Positions 56,859-64,000 of a stretch of 64,000 nt of DNA are shown piece after piece. Source of the stretch: Crocinitomicaceae bacterium (lineage in GTDB: Bacteria > Bacteroidota > Bacteroidia > Flavobacteriales_D > Parvicellaceae). The number at the start of each line of letters is the position of its first letter. The first letter of the stretch is position 1. Made by a program: the position numbers and the translations under genes. Where the stretch lies: contig PBNK01000025.1 of NCBI GenBank assembly GCA_002723085.1, forward strand, positions 1 through 64,000, written 5' to 3'. The notes beneath the pieces were generated by a model. It was not told the DNA's origin and did no database searches. It saw only the letters and a list, made by a program, of their open reading frames with translations.

Positions 56859-57791
56859 ATGATATTATTAAACTCTACATTTTTCGCATCAATTATTCTG
56901 CTACTTAGTTCATCTTGTCTTGCATTAAACACAAGTAAAATCAATAATTTAACTAATGAAAAAAATCAGTTTATATCAGATACTATTGTTGTAATTGTTA
57001 AAAAAGATTACTCAGAAATAAGAGGAATACTTATTTCTGAACATAGAACAAAGCTTGTTGTAAAATTAGGAGATGAAAATGTTATTTTTTTTAAAAATGA
57101 AATAGTTGGATTTCGTTTTATAACTAGTGAGGAAATTAAATCAAAAACACAGTTTGAATCTCCTAACTACAATTACACTAGATACTGTTTTTTTCCTTCT
57201 GCTTTTACAACAAAAAAAGGTGAAAGCAACTCATATTCTCATTACTTTACTACAGCAAACCTAAAAATTGGATTATCTGATAACTGGGAGTTTTCTATTG
57301 GTAGTATTTTTATAAATTCCGGCTTAGCATCTGTTAGCTATTCTAAACCTATTTATAAATCCGTAAGGGCAGCTGTAAGTGTTTATGGTGGTTATGTTTT
57401 CTATTTCCCTAATAACCCAGGAGATAACCAAAGAGGCATTGGATTTATCCCAAGATTATCTTTTGGAGATGAAAATCAAAACATTTCAATGGGTTTAATA
57501 ACAACTAAAGTTTCATATTTCAATGAATGGATTTATGGAAGTTATTTAGGTGCCCAACAAAAAATAAAGGAAAGATTAACCTTGTCTGGTGAATTAAGTG
57601 GACTTACAGTTGATTCTCACAACATTTTACTCCTTGGAGATGTTACATTAAACTGTACTACTAGAAGGGGATTTGAAGTGATTTCTTTTGGAATAATTGG
57701 AATTAATACTAATACTCAAAATTTTGTTGGAATTCCGCTACCTAACCCTTTTATTCCGATTCCTTACATTGGTTATCAAAGAATATTTTAG
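56859..57791 (+). CDS. Exported protein, probable outer-membrane beta-barrel
   Basis: A 310-residue protein with a signal peptide (to about residue 23, with SSCLALN possibly a lipobox). Residues about 45-100 form a small beta domain (DTIVVIVKKDYSEIRGILISE). From about 105 there are repeated amphipathic strands, for example YFTTANLKIGLSDNWEFSIG and AAVSVYGGYVFYFP, as in outer-membrane barrels, ending in an aromatic residue (YQRIF), a feature of barrel insertion signals. I do not recognise a family. It is divergent from hemE and converges on the large adhesin gene without a gap. Confidence 0.75.
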   Translation: MILLNSTFFASIILLLSSSCLALNTSKINNLTNEKNQFISDTIVVIVKKDYSEIRGILISEHRTKLVVKLGDENVIFFKNEIVGFRFITSEEIKSKTQFESPNYNYTRYCFFPSAFTTKKGESNSYSHYFTTANLKIGLSDNWEFSIGSIFINSGLASVSYSKPIYKSVRAAVSVYGGYVFYFPNNPGDNQRGIGFIPRLSFGDENQNISMGLITTKVSYFNEWIYGSYLGAQQKIKERLTLSGELSGLTVDSHNILLLGDVTLNCTTRRGFEVISFGIIGINTNTQNFVGIPLPNPFIPIPYIGYQRIF

Positions 57792-60700
57792 CTACTTAGC
57801 TTTTAAGACAAAACCATTGTAATCAATTATTTCACCTGATATTTTATTTCTAGCCTTAACTTTCCATAAATATACTCCGTTTTGAACATAATCAACACCT
57901 GCTTTATCTTTTCCATCCCACCCTAAATAAGGGTCATCAGAAAAGAAAATCAATTCACCCCATCTGTTAAAGACTTCTAAACTAAAATTACTTAGCCCAA
58001 TATTTTCTCCTACAACTTTAAAAACATCGTTTTTACCATCTCCATTAGGGGTAAAAGTATTAGGCAAATAAATAGCATAAAAACCGTTAATAACTTGCAA
58101 TCCATATGTTGTATCAGTGCAACCATTTTGGTTTGTAACTACTAATTCTACTTTATAATTTTGAGCAGCATCTTCTGAAAAAGTGATATTTGGATTTTCA
58201 TCATTACTTGAAGCTACAACATTATTTACACTATCCATAAATATCCAAGAAAAGGAAACAACATCATTCGAAGAAGAATCTGTAAACTGAACTGTTGGTG
58301 TTAAAATTTGAGCAGGATTAGGGTAGGATGAAAAAGCAGCTTGTGGGTAATCATACACTTCAACTAAGTCCGTAAAAATAGAATCATTTTCACAACCCTC
58401 TGGACTTATTACAGACAATTGAACATCGTATGTTCCAGGATTATAATATGTATTTTGAATTGTGCCGCAAACAGTACTTGTGTCACCATTTCCAAAATCC
58501 CAAAAACAATCTTGAACCATTGAAGAAGATGTTGTATTTGTAAAATCAACAGTGATAGGATAACAACCAGTATTTCCAATTACAGACAAATCAACAGCAG
58601 GTAATGGGTACCATAAAACTTTCACAGAATCTGTCATAGGTGGAGTTTCGCAATTATCTTCTACGGTTACATAATACCATGTTGAACTAGAAGTTGGTAT
58701 TGTCGTAATAGAATCTAATGAACCTACAGTAAATCCATTTTCATCAACCCAAGAATAAGTATATGGAAATCCCATTCCACCAGATGCTGAAGCAAATAAA
58801 CTAACCTGATCATAAGGACAAACTGTATCTTCAGGGCACATAGTTGTTAAAATTGGTGGGTTTAAAGCAACCATTATAGAAGATGATTGAGAAGTACATC
58901 CTGCAGAATCAGTTGCTGAAATAGAATAAAATTGAGTGAATTGCGGGGAAACAACATGTGGCCCATTTCCTGATAACCCTGCAATATTTAATCCAGGTAC
59001 CAAAGTATCATAGTCTTCCCAATTTAAAATATAAGGGGCAGTACCTCCAGAGATATTGGCAGCAATTGTAGCAGAACCCCCAGAACAAATAATTGTATCA
59101 TTTGAAGTAGTAACAACCATGGGAATACCAGGAGGTATAGTAATTAAAGTATCTGCATAGCAACCAGTAGTATCAATTGACCTTACAGAATAAGTTCCTG
59201 AACTTAAACTATCAAAAAAGAATGAAGTAGTTACATTACTATCAACAGCATATAAAGCTCCAGATGACGGATCAACCAATTGTAAAATCCAAGGAGGGCC
59301 ATCCGTACCACCAGGGACACCAGTGATAGAACCGTCATTGCCACCATAACATGTTACATTAGTGAAAGTAGGAATTGGTGCGTCACATGTATCACATAAT
59401 ACATTAATCATTAAAGAAGTTGAATCTGAACACCCTCCACTGATATCAGTAACTACTGCTGAATAATTTGTAGTTACCATTGGAATAGCGAAAGGGTTTT
59501 GAGCTGTATTGCTTGACAAGAATGTATTTGGGAACCATTGATAAGTGTAGTTGTTTGGATCTGGAATAGCTGGGCATGTATTAAATCTTGTCACTGGACG
59601 ATTATTTGATGTAGTTGGAGCACCAGTATAAGGACAAGCAGGAGTTAAGTCACTTCTAAAGTATAAAACTGACGTAAAAGCGGTTTGACAATATGGAGTT
59701 GACCAATTTCTTGTGTAATTTGAACTCAAATTATCATAACATACTTCAATAATCAAATTAGAAATCCCATCCCACTCATAAGCAGTTGTTAACTGAAAAG
59801 TATTCCAACCCAATACAACGTTTATGTTTTGAGGAGAAAAAACAGTAGTTAATCCAGTAGCCCAAGTAGTTAATGAATTATTTGATGTATAACCCATTTT
59901 AATTGTATAACCATTAAAGGTTGTTGTTGCTGTGTTTTGAGCTGTAGTTTCCCAAGACAATTCTGTTATAATTCCACCAACAAAACCAGATGCTTGCAAC
60001 TCAGCTGCAGTATATAAAAATTGATGTTTTGCATTTCTATACCAATTTCCAAAAACAGCTGGAAATGCAGTTGCAGTATTGGATCCTGATGAATTAGTGC
60101 ATAAAGTATTTTGAGTGAAAGGTCCGGCAAAAGAAGTTAAATTACTTGGCCCTGAAACAGCAGGGATACCGCCACCAAGATCAATATCAAAAAACACACT
60201 GTCTCCACATAAAATATTTGTATCACTTGCTGACAAAGTAATATTAGGCGAATATGCAGCAACAACATCAACATTTAGTGTGTCAACTTTAACACAACCA
60301 AGAGAACTAGTAATAGTTAATTCCAAATCAAAATTACCAGGGACAGTAGAACTAAATGTAGGATTAGGAATAGTATCTGAATTTAAATTTGCAGCTGGCG
60401 TCCATAGATAAGAATATGTTCCTGGAGGATTAGGAGTAGTATTAAATTGAACAGTTGAGTTTAAACATGTTCCAGAGGATGATTGAACTGAATAATAAGT
60501 GAAGTCAGGAACTACTGTTACTTCAATGGTATCTGTATTTGTACATCCACCTGAAAGATTGCTCGTAACTTCGTAAATAGTAGTGAAAGCAGGATTTGCA
60601 ATAGGATTTGGACAATTGTTACAAGAAAAATTAGTACCCACATTTATGGGGTCTCCCGAAATTACAGACCAAACAAAATTTGAACCTCCTGTTGAATTCA

Positions 60701-61949
60701 ACTGGGTGCCAACCCCCTGACACATAGTAACATCATTCCCAGCGTAAGTACTAGAAATTACAGTAACCCCAACAGCTGCTGAAGTAATTCCAACAATTGG
60801 ACAAGCATTATCATTAACGTCAAAACTAATGGTTGAAAAAGGGTTTGCACCAGGTAATACATCAAAACAGACTGTGGCTGATGCTGGGGAAAAAAATGTA
60901 TTTTGAATCATTGTTCCTCCTGGAAATATTTGATCAACATTTGAACTTATGTATATAGAATCTATAGTTCCGTTTACAGAAACAGAATCAGTAAACACAA
61001 TATCAAAACAAACATTATCCCCTTCACATGCTTGTATAGAATAAGGGCCAGACAGAACAGCTGTACTGTTAAAATTACTCAACCCCCCTGCAGGTGGAGA
61101 AGGATTATTATTACCACATCCAGCAACATTTACAATTTCAAATTGAAAATCTTGAATAATACTTCCTACTAAATTTCCATTAGCATCAAACTCTTCAATT
61201 AGAACAGCAACAACAAAATTACCAACCATGGTTGGAGTAAAAGTAATTTCACCAGTTGAAGGGTCTATATTAATTCCATTTATTGGAGATGCGCCAGTAT
61301 AACCAGGCTGATAAGGAGTGGACGCACCAGGTCCAGTAAGTGCGTTGATTAATGAATAAACCAAAGAATCTCCATCTGGTTCAACAACACCAAAATTATA
61401 TACAACTGGTTGATTTACACAATAATAAGGAATTGGTTGAGAAGTAATTTGAGGAGAAGTATTACATGCAGCAGTATTGCTATTCAGGACAGATTCCCAA
61501 TAATAATCACTACTAGTTCCTGTTAAATTATTAGACGCATTTCTGCAACAAGAACTATAAGAAAAAACCCAACTGTCACAAGGACCAGGTAAGGTAATTG
61601 TATCTTGCCAAACATGCATATATACACCTGGTAACTGACCTCCATTACACTCACTTGCAGGTAATGATGCAGCACACAATTGGGAAACTTCTTGTTGAAA
61701 AATAATATTTGGCAAACTTATAGTTGCTGAAAAATTCAATCCACAATTATTAGTTATATCAATAGTCTCAGGAAAATTACTAGTAAAAGCTGTACCACAA
61801 TCTTCAAATAAAGTAAGAGTTATAACATAAGTGTTAGGTCCTATACATTCATAAGTAATATTGCCTCCAGGGACATGAGAAGCTTTTGAAGAAAATGGAA
61901 TAAATAATAATAAAGCTAATAATAACTTAAGTAGTCTTCTATTTAACAT
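57792..61949 (-). CDS. Large type IX-secreted adhesin-like protein with Ig/PKD repeats and gliding-motility C-terminal domain
   Basis: A 1385-residue surface protein (ATG 61949; TTG 61985 gives a poorer signal). The signal peptide is LNRRLLKLLLALLLFIPFSSKA. The next domain, ASHVPGGNITYECIGPNTY, is common in Bacteroidota adhesins. Many Ig/PKD-like repeats follow (DVTMCQGVGTQLNSTGGSNF, CYGGNDGSITGVPGG, DCFWDFGNGDTSTVCG). Residues about 605-800 hold a separate domain, EWDGISNLIIEVCYDN, inserted in one repeat. The end carries the type B sorting domain (YLPNTFTPNGDGKNDVFKVV, FNRWGELIFFSDD, GWDGKDKAG). Export through the type IX system is expected; ligand unknown. Confidence 0.92.
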   Translation of the reverse strand: MLNRRLLKLLLALLLFIPFSSKASHVPGGNITYECIGPNTYVITLTLFEDCGTAFTSNFPETIDITNNCGLNFSATISLPNIIFQQEVSQLCAASLPASECNGGQLPGVYMHVWQDTITLPGPCDSWVFSYSSCCRNASNNLTGTSSDYYWESVLNSNTAACNTSPQITSQPIPYYCVNQPVVYNFGVVEPDGDSLVYSLINALTGPGASTPYQPGYTGASPINGINIDPSTGEITFTPTMVGNFVVAVLIEEFDANGNLVGSIIQDFQFEIVNVAGCGNNNPSPPAGGLSNFNSTAVLSGPYSIQACEGDNVCFDIVFTDSVSVNGTIDSIYISSNVDQIFPGGTMIQNTFFSPASATVCFDVLPGANPFSTISFDVNDNACPIVGITSAAVGVTVISSTYAGNDVTMCQGVGTQLNSTGGSNFVWSVISGDPINVGTNFSCNNCPNPIANPAFTTIYEVTSNLSGGCTNTDTIEVTVVPDFTYYSVQSSSGTCLNSTVQFNTTPNPPGTYSYLWTPAANLNSDTIPNPTFSSTVPGNFDLELTITSSLGCVKVDTLNVDVVAAYSPNITLSASDTNILCGDSVFFDIDLGGGIPAVSGPSNLTSFAGPFTQNTLCTNSSGSNTATAFPAVFGNWYRNAKHQFLYTAAELQASGFVGGIITELSWETTAQNTATTTFNGYTIKMGYTSNNSLTTWATGLTTVFSPQNINVVLGWNTFQLTTAYEWDGISNLIIEVCYDNLSSNYTRNWSTPYCQTAFTSVLYFRSDLTPACPYTGAPTTSNNRPVTRFNTCPAIPDPNNYTYQWFPNTFLSSNTAQNPFAIPMVTTNYSAVVTDISGGCSDSTSLMINVLCDTCDAPIPTFTNVTCYGGNDGSITGVPGGTDGPPWILQLVDPSSGALYAVDSNVTTSFFFDSLSSGTYSVRSIDTTGCYADTLITIPPGIPMVVTTSNDTIICSGGSATIAANISGGTAPYILNWEDYDTLVPGLNIAGLSGNGPHVVSPQFTQFYSISATDSAGCTSQSSSIMVALNPPILTTMCPEDTVCPYDQVSLFASASGGMGFPYTYSWVDENGFTVGSLDSITTIPTSSSTWYYVTVEDNCETPPMTDSVKVLWYPLPAVDLSVIGNTGCYPITVDFTNTTSSSMVQDCFWDFGNGDTSTVCGTIQNTYYNPGTYDVQLSVISPEGCENDSIFTDLVEVYDYPQAAFSSYPNPAQILTPTVQFTDSSSNDVVSFSWIFMDSVNNVVASSNDENPNITFSEDAAQNYKVELVVTNQNGCTDTTYGLQVINGFYAIYLPNTFTPNGDGKNDVFKVVGENIGLSNFSLEVFNRWGELIFFSDDPYLGWDGKDKAGVDYVQNGVYLWKVKARNKISGEIIDYNGFVLKAK

Positions 61950-61955
61950 AACAAA

Positions 61956-61986
61956 CAAAAATAAACTAATTGATATACAATTCAAA
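61956..61986 (-). promoter_or_regulatory. Putative promoter of the adhesin gene
   Basis: TTTG (61986-61983), 19 bases, then TATTTTTG (61963-61956) on the minus strand match both consensus boxes. Only six bases remain before the ATG at 61949, so transcription would start at or next to the ATG. Confidence 0.45.
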
Positions 61987-62119
61987 CGACTAATCTACAT
62001 ATGGGTTGCCAAACAAAGGAATTATTTTTTTGGACTTTCTTCTATTGCTACTTTCTTTTTTATTAATGTGCCTTCAACAATCTGCTATTAAAACTGTGAT
62101 ATGTAGATCTTAAATGGTT

Positions 62120-64000
62120 TTATAAGTTTAATGCTAATGCATTATCGTAAATTTCTTTACAAAAACTTACTGACCCAAATGATTCATTATCAATGATAAA
62201 ATCATTTTCAACAACTTTACCTATGTTTTCATATGGAACATTAAATGATTTTAATAAAGAAGAAAAATCTTCTTGCATATCATTTGATACTGAAACCACA
62301 ACCCTTCCTTGAACTTCACCAAACAAATATGCATCTTTTCTAAAATTAGAATTGATATTTATTTCAAATCCTAAATCTGATGTCATACCCATTTCTGCCA
62401 GAGTTATAAAAAGCCCACCATCAGCACAATCATGAGCAGCATTTATTAAAGAATTTTTAATAAGCTTCTGAACTAGAGTGTGTAGTTCAAACTCCTCATC
62501 TAAATTAAAATAGGGAGCAGTTGAAGATTTCACATTATGATAATTGTATAAATATTCAGATGATGAAATGTCATTTTTACAATGACCAAGTAAATATATG
62601 GAGTCCCCAACATTTTTAAAATTCATTGACATTGCTTTTTCAACATCATCTACTAAGCCAATCATACCAATTGTTGGTGTTGGGAAAACAGGAACCTCTT
62701 TACCGTCAACTATAGATTGATTATAAAAACTAACATTTCCTCCAGTAACAGGTGTAGAAAACTTTTTACAAGCAGCTGACATTCCTTTTATTGCACCAAC
62801 AAATTGCCAATACGATTCAGGATGATAAGGATTTCCAAAATTTAAGCAATTAGTAACCGCAGAAGGGTTACCACCAGAAACAACTATATTTCTTGCAGCT
62901 TCTGAAACTGCTATAGATGTTCCAATCTCAGGATCAGCATTCACATATCTAGAATTACAGTCAACTGTCATAGCTATTCCCTTTTTAGTTCCTTTAATCA
63001 AAGCAATACCAGCATTTGAAGGAGAATTGGTGCTTATATTGTTGGTTCCAACCATACTATCATACTGTTCGTAAACCCATTTTTTAGAACAAATATTTGG
63101 CTGCTTTAATAAGAAATGGCCCACTTCAACTAAGTTTTTAGGGACTTCAATATCTTCAATTTTAAATTTTTTAAATTCATTATAATAGGCAGGTTCTTTA
63201 TACTCTCTATTATACTGAGGAGCCCCTCCACCAAGAACTAAAGATTTAGGCGATAAACTTGCAATTAATTCTCCGTGCTGAAAAAACTCAAGTTTATCTC
63301 CTTGTGTAACTTCACCAATTTGTTCACAATTTAAATCCCACTTATCAAAAATAGCTTTTACCTCATCTTCTTTTCCTTTTTCAACAACAACAAGCATTCT
63401 TTCTTGAGATTCTGAAAGAAGAATCTCCCATCCTTTCATATCATCTTGTCTTGTAGGAACTTTATCTAAATCTATTTTCATTCCAACTCCACCTGCAGCA
63501 CTCATTTCAGATGATGAACAAGTAATTCCTGCAGCGCCCATATCTTGCATTCCAACAATAGCATCAGATTTAGAAAGTTCTAAAGATGCTTCCAATAATA
63601 ATTTTTCTTGAAATGGATCTCCAACCTGAACAGCAGGCAAATCATCCATTGAATCTTCAGTTATATCTTTTGAAGCAAAGGCAGCACCATGAATACCATC
63701 TTTTCCAGTTGAAGAACCAACAATAAAGACTGGGTTTCCAGGACCAGAAGATGTTGCTGAAATTAACTCATCAACTTTCATAATACCAGCTGAAAAAGCA
63801 TTTACTAAAGGATTTTGATCAAAACTATCGTCAAAGAAAACTTCTCCACCCAAAACAGGGATACCAAATGAATTTCCATAATCTCCAATTCCCTTAACAA
63901 CTCCTTTCAAAAGCCATTTAGTTCTATCTTTTTTAATGTCTCCAAAACGCAGCGAGTTTAACTGAGCAATTGGTCGAGCTCCCATGGTGAAAATATCTCT
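62120..64000 (-). CDS. purL: Phosphoribosylformylglycinamidine synthase, small PurL type (5' end outside window)
   Basis: ATP-dependent formation of FGAM in purine synthesis. The frame continues to base 64000 (RDIFTMGARPIAQLNSLRFG), so the N-terminus is outside; 626 residues are visible of an expected roughly 730-750. Conserved parts include VVKGIGDYGNSFGIPVLGGE, GSSTGKDGIHGAAFAS, VGMQDMGAAGITCSSSEMSA and HDCADGGLFITLAEM. No glutaminase domain is attached, so this is the PurS/PurQ-dependent type rather than the 1300-residue E. coli type. The 170-base gap after the gene holds the adhesin promoter and no clear terminator. Confidence 0.96.
   Translation of the reverse strand, partial: RDIFTMGARPIAQLNSLRFGDIKKDRTKWLLKGVVKGIGDYGNSFGIPVLGGEVFFDDSFDQNPLVNAFSAGIMKVDELISATSSGPGNPVFIVGSSTGKDGIHGAAFASKDITEDSMDDLPAVQVGDPFQEKLLLEASLELSKSDAIVGMQDMGAAGITCSSSEMSAAGGVGMKIDLDKVPTRQDDMKGWEILLSESQERMLVVVEKGKEDEVKAIFDKWDLNCEQIGEVTQGDKLEFFQHGELIASLSPKSLVLGGGAPQYNREYKEPAYYNEFKKFKIEDIEVPKNLVEVGHFLLKQPNICSKKWVYEQYDSMVGTNNISTNSPSNAGIALIKGTKKGIAMTVDCNSRYVNADPEIGTSIAVSEAARNIVVSGGNPSAVTNCLNFGNPYHPESYWQFVGAIKGMSAACKKFSTPVTGGNVSFYNQSIVDGKEVPVFPTPTIGMIGLVDDVEKAMSMNFKNVGDSIYLLGHCKNDISSSEYLYNYHNVKSSTAPYFNLDEEFELHTLVQKLIKNSLINAAHDCADGGLFITLAEMGMTSDLGFEININSNFRKDAYLFGEVQGRVVVSVSNDMQEDFSSLLKSFNVPYENIGKVVENDFIIDNESFGSVSFCKEIYDNALALNL

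Noticed and set aside
60115-60411. Open frame of 98 codons opposite the adhesin gene
   Set aside because: It lies wholly inside a conserved gene on the other strand and has no family features; a by-product of biased codon use. The same holds for similar frames opposite fadA, fadJ, ligA and others.
61950-61985. TTG start at 61985 for the adhesin
   Set aside because: The ATG at 61949 gives a typical signal peptide with two Arg, and a promoter match overlaps the would-be N-terminus.

Overview
The window is a 64 kb, AT-rich, densely coded stretch of a Bacteroidota chromosome, most likely a member of the Flavobacteriia. The evidence is the gene content: a protein ending in a gliding-motility/type IX secretion type B sorting domain, a DUF4295 gene beside rpmG and ftsY, a mevalonate operon with a geranylgeranylglycerol-phosphate-type prenyltransferase, many lipoproteins and FGE-sulfatase-fold proteins, no obvious Shine-Dalgarno sequences, and promoter-like matches to the Bacteroidota consensus TTTG-N19-TAnnTTTG. 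I see no rRNA, tRNA, insertion sequence, prophage or CRISPR array, and no gene-free stretch longer than about 210 bases.

Layout. 1-2340: end of the branched-chain amino acid genes (ilvC, truncated by the window edge, then ilvA). 2343-5238 (minus): umuDC translesion polymerase and rmuC. 5322-10935 (minus): a tight five-gene operon of exported proteins of unknown joint function, bracketed by two different papain-like cysteine hydrolases. 11138-13201: nitroreductase, a DUF1571 protein with an inserted LysM, and panD. 13309-21794: an N-glycan utilisation cluster (glycosylasparaginase, GH20, CutC, GH92, sugar MFS transporter). 21957-29267: mevalonate pathway (HMG-CoA reductase, two GHMP kinases, MvaD), a UbiA prenyltransferase and oligopeptidase B. 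29256-33260 (minus): prmC, ligA, a small unknown gene and aroK.

33301-39167 is a fatty-acid beta-oxidation region: acyl-CoA dehydrogenase, a MarR regulator, thiolase and the FadB/FadJ-type multienzyme. Two near-identical palindromes, TTTACAATGC-NN-GCATA, lie upstream of the dehydrogenase and the thiolase; they look like a local operator set for the MarR protein. 39206-41876: redoxin, aminotransferase and a lipoprotein. 41878-45181 (minus): rpmG, DUF4295, ftsY, rimO and a Smr protein. 45317-48946 (plus): DUF4920 lipoprotein, a monohaem cytochrome-like lipoprotein, a tandem FGE-domain protein and a retropepsin-like protease, which together separate rpmG from rpmB (49088). 49388-57791: yidC, L-2-hydroxyglutarate oxidase, a UMF1-type MFS protein, an OmpA-like protein, hemE and unknown envelope proteins. 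57792-61949: a 1385-residue type IX-secreted adhesin-like protein. 62120-64000: purL, cut by the window end.

The most useful observations are the MarR-linked operator pair, the unexplained five-gene envelope operon, CutC inside a glycan cluster whose GH20 and GH92 enzymes share a C-terminal module, repeated use of TTGA stop/start overlaps, and -7 elements lying only 4-6 bases from some start codons.
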